Positions 17,224 through 24,926 of a DNA stretch of 64,000 nt are shown here, piece after piece. Position 1 is the stretch's first letter, and the number at the start of each line of letters is the position of its first letter. The notes under the pieces are model-generated. The model did not search any database. It had not been told where the DNA came from and saw only the letters and a list, made by a program, of their open reading frames with translations. Both the position numbers and the translations under genes were made by a program. Source of the DNA: Mycolicibacterium crocinum (lineage in GTDB: Bacteria > Actinomycetota > Actinomycetes > Mycobacteriales > Mycobacteriaceae); assembly GCF_022370635.2 (NCBI RefSeq), contig NZ_CP092362.2, positions 4,774,001 through 4,838,000 on the forward strand, written 5' to 3'.

Positions 17224-18168
17224 ATGCCTGCCGCTGTCACCTCGCTCTATAAGACGACTGTCGCACTAGCCGGAGCGGGCGTCATCGCCGTCAGCCCGCT
17301 GATACCCAGCCACACCGCGCCCATCGCCTCGGTGCATCTACCCCAGATCCAGCTCACCGACCTGACCGTTCCGGCGTTCGGCGCCATCCCCTACCAGATC
17401 GGCATCAACGTGCTCGGCGACATCATCGCCGCCGCGCCGATCCTGATCGGCAGCACCGACCAGTGTGCGACCTTCTGCCTCGGGCCGAACACCCCGGCGC
17501 CCGCCCCGACCTACGCGCCCTTCACCGGGTGGGGCCTGATCGGGCTGGGCAAGGGACTGATCAGCAGCCCGGCCGCGTTCGTCGCGACACTGCAGGGCGG
17601 TGGGGACGTCGCGCAAGCGCTCGGTGTCGCACTGCTGGCCATCCAGGTGCCGATCACCAACACCTTCAGCCTGCTGACCGCATCGCGCATCCCCTTCGGC
17701 GGCTTCGAATTACAGGCCACTCTCCAACGGACCTTCACCGCATCTCAGGACGCACTGGTCGCGGGGTATCAGATCGTCACCCAGGCGCTGGTGCAAGGCC
17801 CGCTGACGGTGCTCGGCGGCGCCGTGGCCGGGGCGACAGCCTTTGCCGCGACACTCGCCCAGACCGGCGATGTCGCCGCCGCGTTCACTGCAGGCCGGGC
17901 GCCGATCCAGCAGGCCGTCACCGCCGCGGTATCCGACCTCACCTTCAAGATCGACACCGGGCGCGCGCGGGTCTACGCCGACCTCACCGCCGGGCCGTCC
18001 GTCACGACGTCCCCGATCCCCACGGTTCCGGCGCCGACCGCGGCCGCCTCCCGCCTGGCCAAGACGACGAAGCCGACGAAAGCCGCCGCCGGCAGCGGCA
18101 CGTCGACGGCGAAGAAGAGTGGCGTCGCCGGCTCGAAACGACCGCACAAGGCCGCCGCCGGCGGGTAG
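17224..18168 (+). CDS. Exported Ala-rich helical protein with basic tail
   Basis: A 314-residue protein of unknown function. A hydrophobic N-terminus (about residues 8-27) fits a signal sequence. The central region is alpha-helical with two cysteines close together (DQCATFCLG), perhaps a disulfide. The last 50 residues are Lys/Ala/Thr/Ser-rich (KTTKPTKAAAGSGTSTAKKS). I chose the ATG at 17224 because GAAGGAG lies seven bases upstream; a GTG at 17209 would overlap that site. It ends two bases before the convergent lpqW stop. It shares its plan, but little obvious sequence, with the two exported proteins upstream. Confidence 0.8.
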   Translation: MPAAVTSLYKTTVALAGAGVIAVSPLIPSHTAPIASVHLPQIQLTDLTVPAFGAIPYQIGINVLGDIIAAAPILIGSTDQCATFCLGPNTPAPAPTYAPFTGWGLIGLGKGLISSPAAFVATLQGGGDVAQALGVALLAIQVPITNTFSLLTASRIPFGGFELQATLQRTFTASQDALVAGYQIVTQALVQGPLTVLGGAVAGATAFAATLAQTGDVAAAFTAGRAPIQQAVTAAVSDLTFKIDTGRARVYADLTAGPSVTTSPIPTVPAPTAAASRLAKTTKPTKAAAGSGTSTAKKSGVAGSKRPHKAAAGG

Positions 18169-18170
18169 GA

Positions 18171-20078
18171 CTACTGCGCAGCTTTGGCCCAGCGGCCCGC
18201 GTCACCGACGATGCCGACCGGCACCGCCCCGGTGAGGCTGACGTTCTGCACGCTGGGGCCGACCGCGACGATCGTGGTGTCCTGCAGGATCGGCAGGACC
18301 GCCGACAGATTCCACAACCGCGGTTCGACAAGATTGATGACATCGTCGATCTTGGCCGAACCATCAAGGGCCGCTTCGATATTCGGCTGAATGCTGCGAT
18401 CGCAGATGCCGGTGAGGTTCGACGGAGCCTGCACCAGCGCGCCGGACTCCGGGGCGGGCGGCGGCGGGGTCGTCGGCGTCATGGTGGTGGTGCTGGGCGA
18501 GGGACTCGGCGGGGCCGTGGGTGACGGGCTGGCCGTCGTGCTGGTCGGTGCGGCCGTCGACACCGCCGTCGCCTCCAGGGCCGGGCAGCCGTAGCGCGAC
18601 GCAAGCGAGGTGGCCAGGTCACCGCCCGCGGCATGCCAGCCGACGATCGCGTCGACCCGGTTGTTCACCAGCGCATCGCCGTAGAGCACCGGCGGGTCCA
18701 GCGGCAGCACGGTCGCGGCGATCCCGACACTGCGCAGCTGATCGGCCGCGGTGTTGGCGACTGCCACCGCCGTCGGGTCGTTGGCTGCCACACCGACCAC
18801 CAGCGACAGGATCTCGCCATCCCTGCTGACCCGGCCGCGGGTGATCTCCGGCGGTCCCGGCTGCGGCGTCGGGGTGCGCGAGCCCGCCGAGGGCGGCGAG
18901 GGCACCGGCGATTCGGTGGGTGTGCGGTCGATCTGGAAGCCGACCTGCTCGAGCAGTTCCAGCGAGCGCTGCTTGCCCAGCGCCGGCGGCGCGGTGGGCA
19001 CATAGCCCGGATCGCTCGGCGCGCGCACCTGAGCCTGGGCCAGGGTGACGGTGTTATCGCTACCGGCGCCCACCGCGGCCAGCAGGTCGACGTCGAGTAG
19101 ACCCAGAATCGCTTTGCGCACAGCGGGATCCGCGAGTTTGGGCTCCTGCGCCCGCAGGGTCAGCTGCATGACGCGCGGCGTGACGATCCGCGCGGTGCGC
19201 ACATCCGGGATGGCCGACAGTTGCGCGAACGCCGCCGCGCCGCCGTGGACCTGTGCCACCTGGGTGTCGCCGTTGCGGATCGAATCGGCCAGTGCGGCGG
19301 GAGCACCCGCACGGCGGAACAGGATCTGGTCGGGATGGGCGGGCGGTCCCCAAAACCGGTCGTTGCGGGCCAGCAGGATCTCGTCGCGTTGGGGGTCGAT
19401 GTTGTCCACCCGGAACTGGCCCGCGGTCACCGGCAGGGCTCGGGCCAGACCGGCCGGGAAGCCGCCGGGCACGTCCTTGACGATGTGGGCCGGCAGCAGG
19501 TCATTGAACAGTTCCCGCCAGGCCGGGTACGGCTGGGCGAAGGTGACCACCGCGGTCTTGCCACCCTCGATCGACTGGACGCCGGTGATCAGGTCGTAGC
19601 CCGCGGGGTCGACGACACCGGGCTGGCTGACCATCTGGCGCCACAGGTACCAGAAGTCGTCCGCGGCGATCGGCGCGTTGTCGGTCCACGACGCTTCCGG
19701 GCGGATCTTGTAGGTGACGGTGAACGGGTTCTGGTTGGTCACCTCCGCCGAGACCAGCAGGGTGGGGTCCATCTCCCAGCGCGAGCCGGTCGGCGTGGCC
19801 GGATCCGGGATCGGGCGGAACGAACTGGGCAGCACCAGCGAGCTGATGGCGGCGTTGACCGGCGACTGATCAGAGAGCAGATGCGGGTTGAACCCGGCGC
19901 CGATCGAATCGATGCCCATGATGATCTGGGTGGGCCGGGCCGGTGGCGGCGGCGGCGCGTTCGTCGTCTCGGTGCTCTGCGGAGCCGGGGGCGGGGAGAC
20001 GGTACAGGCGGCCGTGACCAGCACGGACAGCAGCACAGCCAAGGCTTGAACGCTGCGTAGTCCGGTCGGCACGCCCAT
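18171..20078 (-). CDS. lpqW: LpqW, lipoprotein of the ABC-transporter solute-binding family
   Basis: A 635-residue lipoprotein. The signal peptide ends in VTAAC, a lipobox with the lipid-modified Cys at about residue 25, followed by a Pro/Thr-rich linker. The body has the family-5 peptide-binding fold (for example the WTDNAPIAADDFWYLWRQMV segment). A Thr/Pro/Ser-rich insertion lies at about 525-555. In mycobacteria LpqW sits at the branch point of phosphatidylinositol mannoside and lipoarabinomannan synthesis rather than in peptide import. It follows typA by 21 bases in the same direction, as in M. tuberculosis. Confidence 0.88.
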   Translation of the reverse strand: MGVPTGLRSVQALAVLLSVLVTAACTVSPPPAPQSTETTNAPPPPPARPTQIIMGIDSIGAGFNPHLLSDQSPVNAAISSLVLPSSFRPIPDPATPTGSRWEMDPTLLVSAEVTNQNPFTVTYKIRPEASWTDNAPIAADDFWYLWRQMVSQPGVVDPAGYDLITGVQSIEGGKTAVVTFAQPYPAWRELFNDLLPAHIVKDVPGGFPAGLARALPVTAGQFRVDNIDPQRDEILLARNDRFWGPPAHPDQILFRRAGAPAALADSIRNGDTQVAQVHGGAAAFAQLSAIPDVRTARIVTPRVMQLTLRAQEPKLADPAVRKAILGLLDVDLLAAVGAGSDNTVTLAQAQVRAPSDPGYVPTAPPALGKQRSLELLEQVGFQIDRTPTESPVPSPPSAGSRTPTPQPGPPEITRGRVSRDGEILSLVVGVAANDPTAVAVANTAADQLRSVGIAATVLPLDPPVLYGDALVNNRVDAIVGWHAAGGDLATSLASRYGCPALEATAVSTAAPTSTTASPSPTAPPSPSPSTTTMTPTTPPPPAPESGALVQAPSNLTGICDRSIQPNIEAALDGSAKIDDVINLVEPRLWNLSAVLPILQDTTIVAVGPSVQNVSLTGAVPVGIVGDAGRWAKAAQ

Positions 20079-20099
20079 CAGAGTAGCGATAGGTCCGCG

Positions 20100-21998
20100 T
20101 CAGCCCCTGGCCTTGGCGCGGGCCTTCGCACGCGCGCGCAGGGTGGAGTCGAGTTCTACCTTGCGCACCCGCACGATCTCCGGCGTCACCTCGACACACT
20201 CGTCCTCGGCGCAGAACTCCATGGCCTGTTCCAGACCGAGTTCCAGCGGGCGGGCGAGCGTCTCCATCACGTCCGCGGTGGAGGACCGCATGTTCGTGAG
20301 CTTCTTCTCACGGGTGATGTTGATGTCGAGGTCCTCGGCGCGCGGGTTGATCCCGACGACCTGTCCCTCGTAGGTGTCCTGCCCGGGTTCGACGAAGAAC
20401 TGGCCGCGGTCGGACAGCTGGATCATCGCGAACGGGGTGATCTGGCCGGAACGGTCACTCACCAGCGAGCCGGTGTGCCGGGCCCGGATCTCCCCCGCCC
20501 ACGGGCGGTAGCCGTCGAATACCGCGTTGGCGATGCCGGTGCCGCGAGTCAGTGTCAGGAAGTCGGTGCGGAAGCCGATGAGCCCACGGCTGGGGACGAT
20601 GAAGTCCATCCGCACCCAGCCGGCGGCGTGGTTGGTCATCTCTTCCATGCGGCCCTTGCGCGCGGCCATCAACTGGGTGATGGCGCCGACGAACTCCTCG
20701 GGGCAGTCGATCGTCATCGCCTCGAACGGCTCGTGCAGCTTGCCGTCGATGGTTCGGGTGACCACCTGCGGCTTGCCGACGGTCAGCTCGAAGCCTTCGC
20801 GGCGCATCTGCTCGACGAGCACCGCCAACGCCAGCTCGCCGCGGCCCTGTACCTCCCAGGCATCCGGGCGACCGACGTCGACGACCTTGATCGAGACGTT
20901 GCCGACGAGTTCAGAATCCAAGCGGCTCTTGACCATTCGCGCGGTCAACTTGTGACCGGACACCTTGCCCGCCAGCGGCGAGGTGTTGGTGCCGATGGTC
21001 ACCGAGATCGCCGGTTCGTCGACGGTGATCCGGGGCAGCGCATGCGCATGGTCGGGGTCGGCCAGGGTGTCGCCGATCATGATCTCGGGGATACCGGCCA
21101 CGGCGACGATGTCGCCGGCGACGGCCTCCTCGGTCGGGGTGCGTTCGACGCCCTCGGTGACGAGCAGTTCAGTGATCTTCGCGTTCGTGATGACCGGGTG
21201 GCCGTCGACCTCACGCATCCAGGCCACCTGCTGGCCCTTCTTGATGCGGCCCTTGTAGATGCGGATCAGCGCGAGCCGGCCCAGGAATGCCGACGCGTCG
21301 AGGTTGGTCACCAGCGCCTGCAGCGGCGCCTCGGGATCGCCCTGCGGCGGCGGAATGTGCTCGAGCAGGACGTCGAACAGCGGGTCGAGGTTCTCGCCGT
21401 CGGGGTTCTCGCCGTTGGCGGGCTGGGTGGTGCTGGCGATGCCGGCGCGGCCCGAGGCGTACAGCGTCGGCAGGTCGAGCGCCTTCTCGGCGGCGGCCTG
21501 CGCTTCCTCGTCGAGGTCGGAGGCGACGTCAAGCAGCAGGTCGTGGCTTTCCTCGACGACCTCGGCGATTCGGGCGTCGGGCCGGTCGGTCTTGTTGACC
21601 ACCAGGATCACCGGCAGGTGCGCGGCGAGCGCCTTGCGCAGTACGAAGCGGGTCTGGGGCAGCGGACCCTCGGAGGCGTCGACCAGCAGCAGCACGCCGT
21701 CGACCATCGACAGGCCGCGTTCCACCTCACCGCCGAAGTCGGCGTGCCCGGGGGTGTCGATGACGTTGATCACAGTCGTCGAGCCGTCGGCGTTCTTGCG
21801 GTGCACGGCGGTGTTCTTCGCCAGGATCGTGATGCCCTTTTCCTTCTCCAGATCACCGGAGTCCATCAGGCGTTCGACGGCGTCGTCACCACGATGGTGC
21901 AGGGCACCGGACTGCCGCAGCATGGCGTCCACCAGCGTTGTCTTGCCATGGTCCACGTGCGCGACGATGGCGACATTGCGGAAGTCCTGGTTATTCAC
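20100..21998 (-). CDS. typA: Ribosome-associated GTPase TypA/BipA
   Basis: A 632-residue translational GTPase. G1 is AHVDHGKTT, G3 is DTPGHADF and G4 is NKTDRPDAR. The later domains include the BipA-typical IVPSRGLIGFRTDFLTLTRG. The start GTG at 21998 overlaps the TGA of the upstream YrhK-type gene (GTGA), so the two are coupled. The C-terminus is basic (LRARAKARAKARG), plausibly contacting rRNA. BipA acts in ribosome assembly and stress growth. The order typA-lpqW is conserved with M. tuberculosis. Confidence 0.95.
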   Translation of the reverse strand: MNNQDFRNVAIVAHVDHGKTTLVDAMLRQSGALHHRGDDAVERLMDSGDLEKEKGITILAKNTAVHRKNADGSTTVINVIDTPGHADFGGEVERGLSMVDGVLLLVDASEGPLPQTRFVLRKALAAHLPVILVVNKTDRPDARIAEVVEESHDLLLDVASDLDEEAQAAAEKALDLPTLYASGRAGIASTTQPANGENPDGENLDPLFDVLLEHIPPPQGDPEAPLQALVTNLDASAFLGRLALIRIYKGRIKKGQQVAWMREVDGHPVITNAKITELLVTEGVERTPTEEAVAGDIVAVAGIPEIMIGDTLADPDHAHALPRITVDEPAISVTIGTNTSPLAGKVSGHKLTARMVKSRLDSELVGNVSIKVVDVGRPDAWEVQGRGELALAVLVEQMRREGFELTVGKPQVVTRTIDGKLHEPFEAMTIDCPEEFVGAITQLMAARKGRMEEMTNHAAGWVRMDFIVPSRGLIGFRTDFLTLTRGTGIANAVFDGYRPWAGEIRARHTGSLVSDRSGQITPFAMIQLSDRGQFFVEPGQDTYEGQVVGINPRAEDLDINITREKKLTNMRSSTADVMETLARPLELGLEQAMEFCAEDECVEVTPEIVRVRKVELDSTLRARAKARAKARG

Positions 21999-22633
21999 GT
22001 ACCTGATTCTGGCAGCGCAGGTGCCCTTTTGCGAAAACGAGGAAGCACCAGCAGCGCCGCACCGAGGAAACACAGCGCTCCCAGGAAGGTGCCGAGATTG
22101 GCCACCAGTGCGTCCTCGGTGATCCCGGTGCGCCGCACAAAAGCGCCGATGGCGGAGACGCCGAAGGCGATGGAGCCGATCATGTTGATCCACTCGGCCT
22201 GCCAGTCCCGCGAGCCCAGCGCGATCAGACCGACCGCGATGGTGGCCGCCGCCACACCCAGCGCCGCACTGACCAGGAACGCGATGGACCCCATGGCGTC
22301 GGGCGCCCACACGTAGTGGCGGCGCACGCCGATCGCATGGGCCCACACCGCGGCGCCGGTGCTGATGTTGAACAGTATGGTGCCGGCGAATTGAATTGCC
22401 GCCGAGAGCCATTCGAGCTTAGATGTCGGATTGGCCAACTTCAGTTGCATCCCGGCCGCTGCGGTGAAGAACCAGGAGCCGATGAAGCACAGCCAGTTCC
22501 CGGCGCCCGCGCCGGCGACGGCCGAGAAGCCGGGGACCGTCGCGGCGGCGAACAAGGCCGAGCCGATCGCGAACAGCCAGCATTGCCGCGAAAGTGTCGC
22601 CAGCGTCCCCATCCTGGGCATTCCAACAGGCAT
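21995..22633 (-). CDS. YrhK-like domain membrane protein
   Basis: A 212-residue integral membrane protein with about six hydrophobic helices. Two repeats of a glycine/serine-rich helix pair (FIGSWFFTAAAGMQL and MIGSIAFGVSAIGAFV) resemble the YrhK-like domain. The function of this family is unknown. Three in-frame ATGs lie at the start (22633, 22621, 22612) and no clear ribosome binding site distinguishes them. The stop codon overlaps the typA start, so it may modulate typA translation. Confidence 0.65.
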   Translation of the reverse strand: MPVGMPRMGTLATLSRQCWLFAIGSALFAAATVPGFSAVAGAGAGNWLCFIGSWFFTAAAGMQLKLANPTSKLEWLSAAIQFAGTILFNISTGAAVWAHAIGVRRHYVWAPDAMGSIAFLVSAALGVAAATIAVGLIALGSRDWQAEWINMIGSIAFGVSAIGAFVRRTGITEDALVANLGTFLGALCFLGAALLVLPRFRKRAPALPESGT

Positions 22634-22694
22634 TCCACACCATTCGCAAACCTGGCGGAGTTACCGTGAATTCATACCGTCAAAGGAGGTTGAC

Positions 22695-22967
22695 ATGACG
22701 GTCTATGAGGTTCTCACCGTGGCCATCATCGTCGTGCTCGGGACGGCGGCGACCGCCGCCATCTATCTCGGGCTGCTCAACTGGATCGGCGCGGCCTACG
22801 TCGTGCGGTGTGCGGGGTGTCGCCACCTGACGGTCTCCGGGGATCGCCAGTCGCCGCAGACCTGTGCGCACTGCCGGCATCCGGTGCTGATGCATCCGGT
22901 GCACGCTGCGCATCACCCACGACAGTTCGCCGACGTGCGGGTAGCGGGCGACCGGCTGAAATATTAG
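22695..22967 (+). CDS. Small membrane protein with C-terminal zinc ribbon
   Basis: A 90-residue protein not assigned to a family. An N-terminal membrane helix (about 8-28) is followed by a cytosolic or exposed domain with two CxxC knuckles, Cys39/Cys42 and Cys57/Cys60, spaced as in a zinc ribbon. Several histidines follow. AAGGAGGT lies four bases before the ATG, an almost complete match to the anti-Shine-Dalgarno, so translation should be strong. It is divergent from the YrhK-typA-lpqW operon and has its own hairpin terminator. Confidence 0.7.
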   Translation: MTVYEVLTVAIIVVLGTAATAAIYLGLLNWIGAAYVVRCAGCRHLTVSGDRQSPQTCAHCRHPVLMHPVHAAHHPRQFADVRVAGDRLKY

Positions 22968-22971
22968 GTAT

Positions 22972-23014
22972 CCGCCCCGACGCCATGGTGGGGATTGCCA
23001 TGACGCCGGGGCGG
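22972..23014 (+). terminator. Hairpin after the zinc-ribbon gene
   Basis: CCGCCCCGACGCCATGG pairs with CCATGACGCCGGGGCGG across a nine-base loop, with two imperfect pairs in a 17-bp stem. It starts five bases after the stop codon. No T-tract follows. Confidence 0.55.
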
Positions 23015-23045
23015 TGTGCGCGCCGGGCACGGCGCGCGGTCGATG

Positions 23046-23086
23046 CTGTGCGGCCCCGTTGGCTCTCCTCCGCGGGGGCCGCACAG
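23046..23086 (-). terminator. Hairpin after esxT
   Basis: CTGTGCGGCCCC (23046-23057) pairs perfectly over 12 bp with GGGGCCGCACAG (23075-23086), 16 bases past the esxT stop on the minus strand. It and the preceding hairpin separate two convergent transcription units. Confidence 0.55.
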
Positions 23087-23102
23087 AGATCATCAGGGCG
23101 GC

Positions 23103-23396
23103 TCAGCCCCACATCCCGGCAGCGCGGCGGTCGGCATCGGCCACGTCGGCCGCCCCGTCCCGAACGGCAACACCCAGACGCACCAGGATGTCGCGCAGTG
23201 CTGACGCCGACTGCTGCCACTGCGCTTGTTCGGCCTGGTACGCCATCGCGGCATCCCTGGTCCACACCTGCTGAAGCGGCGCGATCTGGCGGCTGAGATC
23301 GTCCAGCGCAGCGCCGAGTCGCGCCGACGTGCCCTGGATGTCGGCGAGCACCGCCGCATCGATCTCGGTGAAGTCGTACGAAAGGATGGGGTCCAC
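23103..23396 (-). CDS. esxT: ESX-4 secreted WXG100-family protein EsxT
   Basis: A 97-residue helical hairpin protein, partner of EsxU and presumed substrate of ESX-4. The turn motif is degenerate: QQVWTRDAAMAY has W-T-R (Trp45) instead of W-x-G. It aligns by recall with M. tuberculosis EsxT over its whole length (SQIAPLQQ-type helix end, DADRRAAGMW C-terminus). It is the last gene of the operon eccC4-(Rv3446c-like)-esxU-esxT and ends at a hairpin. Confidence 0.88.
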   Translation of the reverse strand: MDPILSYDFTEIDAAVLADIQGTSARLGAALDDLSRQIAPLQQVWTRDAAMAYQAEQAQWQQSASALRDILVRLGVAVRDGAADVADADRRAAGMWG

Positions 23397-23411
23397 GGTC
23401 CTGCTCCTCGG

Positions 23412-23720
23412 CTAAAGATCGGCGGTTACGGCGGCGATGCGCTGCGCATGCAGCTGCGCGGCCTCACGCAGTTGGTGTTCGTTGTTGCGGATCGTGTCGG
23501 CGATCCCGGCCAAGGCATGCGACAGCTTGGTCGACTCGGTGTTCCAGTTCGCCACCACGGTCTTGAATCGGGCGGCAGCCATCCCACCCCACACGGTCGG
23601 CGGCACCGCCTCCATCCGAGTGATGAAGCCGTGCAACAGAACCCGGATCTCGTCGTTGCGCGCGTCGGCGGCCGCAGCGACGGAGCGCATCAGATCGAAG
23701 TCGGTGCTCAGAGTCGTCAC
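23412..23720 (-). CDS. esxU: ESX-4 secreted WXG100-family protein EsxU
   Basis: A 102-residue two-helix protein with a proper W-x-G turn (VWGGM, Trp44). It forms the presumed heterodimer with EsxT, encoded 15 bases downstream. The start GTG at 23720 is preceded by AAGGA at seven bases; an upstream TTG in the same frame lies on that site and was discarded. Together with EccB, EccC, EccD and MycP it makes a complete ESX-4 set. Confidence 0.88.
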   Translation of the reverse strand: MTTLSTDFDLMRSVAAAADARNDEIRVLLHGFITRMEAVPPTVWGGMAAARFKTVVANWNTESTKLSHALAGIADTIRNNEHQLREAAQLHAQRIAAVTADL

Positions 23721-23768
23721 ATGTGATCCTTCCAATCGAGTTATCCAGGCCTACAATGGTTTCGACGC

Positions 23769-24926
23769 TCATGGACCGCTTTTGGTTCCACTCAATTCCC
23801 GGGCAGATTCGATCGCCTGCTCGCACGGTTGGGTGATGGCGCCGGGCCGGCCATTCCCGTTCTGGCAGCCGATACTGATCCGAGTCGCTCCGTCGAGGAT
23901 CACCGTCCAGTGGATCTCACGGGCGACGCGGAGTTCCCGATAGGTAACAGCCGGGCGTCCGCCACGACGGTCGGCGGGATTGAAGTCGACGAACACTCCC
24001 CCGGGTTGCTCGTTCAGCGCCGTGCGCAGCATGTCGGCGGTCTGCTTGAAAGCCTGTCCAGGAACATAGGATTGGGTGATATGCAAGGCGTCGCCCGGAT
24101 CGGTCGGCGACGCGGCCTGGATGCGGCGGGAGCCGGGTCCGGCCGTGATACGGGTGACCACCCAATCCGGCGGGATCCGCACCGTGATGCGGCCCTCGAC
24201 AACGGTAAGCGAGTTCGAGGGTGGGGACAGGGTGCGAGCCCGGGCGGCGGTGGCCCCGATCGCGCACAGGGTCAGCGCCATTCCCGTCGCCACGAGTACC
24301 GGCCCGCGCCGCCGCTTACGTTGGAGAGGTTCGACATGAGCCTTCGGCGCCGGCCTCGGCGCGCGGATACAGACCATCCGGGTCTCGACCCCGCGGTGCC
24401 GCAGAGCGGTCCGCACGCTGCGCGCGTACTCGGCCGAGCCGGGTACGGTCGGCGGCGCATCGATGAGAACTGCAGTGCCAGTCAGCGTCTCGACCATCCT
24501 GGCGAAGTCCGACGGATCGTGGCTGCGGCGCCGGATCAGGGGCACCCGCTGATCGATGGTGATGGCGACGAGGTCGTCGGCGATCTCGATGACGGTGGCC
24601 GCTTCACCATCTGCGAGCACCGTGGACCTGGGCTGTGCCTGCACCTCGGTGACCACGGCCGCTGCCGCGCCGACCACGGTGGCCACCCGGGCGTCACTCC
24701 ACCAGGATGGGTGCACGAGAGTCACTGCTTCGCAGCCCTTTTCGAGGCTCGACGCGATGACGCTGCGCCACAGATCTGCCACCGCAACGGGTCGCTCGCG
24801 TAGCAGCACCACCGTGTCGTCGATGCCGTTCAGGGCTGCGGCGACCAGTTCGGGCTCCATCAGCGCCTGCCCGGGCGCGAGCCGCGTCACCGCCGCGGGG
24901 CCCACCTCCAGGACCGCGCCGGTCAC
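23769..24926 (-). CDS. Type VII secretion-associated protein, Rv3446c family
   Basis: About 385 residues. The N-terminal half reads like a degenerate actin-like ATPase fold (TGAVLEVGPAAVTRL). One membrane helix lies at about 232-249 (RRGPVLVATGMALTLCAIGA), and the C-terminal extracytoplasmic domain (RITVRIPPDWVVTRI onward) is the conserved type VII secretion-associated domain. Its place between eccC4 and esxU is conserved in ESX-4 loci. The start GTG at 24926 overlaps the eccC4 stop (GTGA); a GTG at 24935 is possible. The exact role in ESX-4 is unknown. Confidence 0.85.
   Translation of the reverse strand: MTGAVLEVGPAAVTRLAPGQALMEPELVAAALNGIDDTVVLLRERPVAVADLWRSVIASSLEKGCEAVTLVHPSWWSDARVATVVGAAAAVVTEVQAQPRSTVLADGEAATVIEIADDLVAITIDQRVPLIRRRSHDPSDFARMVETLTGTAVLIDAPPTVPGSAEYARSVRTALRHRGVETRMVCIRAPRPAPKAHVEPLQRKRRRGPVLVATGMALTLCAIGATAARARTLSPPSNSLTVVEGRITVRIPPDWVVTRITAGPGSRRIQAASPTDPGDALHITQSYVPGQAFKQTADMLRTALNEQPGGVFVDFNPADRRGGRPAVTYRELRVAREIHWTVILDGATRISIGCQNGNGRPGAITQPCEQAIESARELSGTKSGP

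Noticed and set aside
20475..22316. Open frame of about 610 codons opposite typA
   Set aside because: Composition follows codon positions of typA; no domain and no ribosome binding site.
21999..22412. Upstream extension of typA
   Set aside because: Overlaps the YrhK-type gene; TypA homologues start at the NNQDFRNVAIVAHVDHGK segment.
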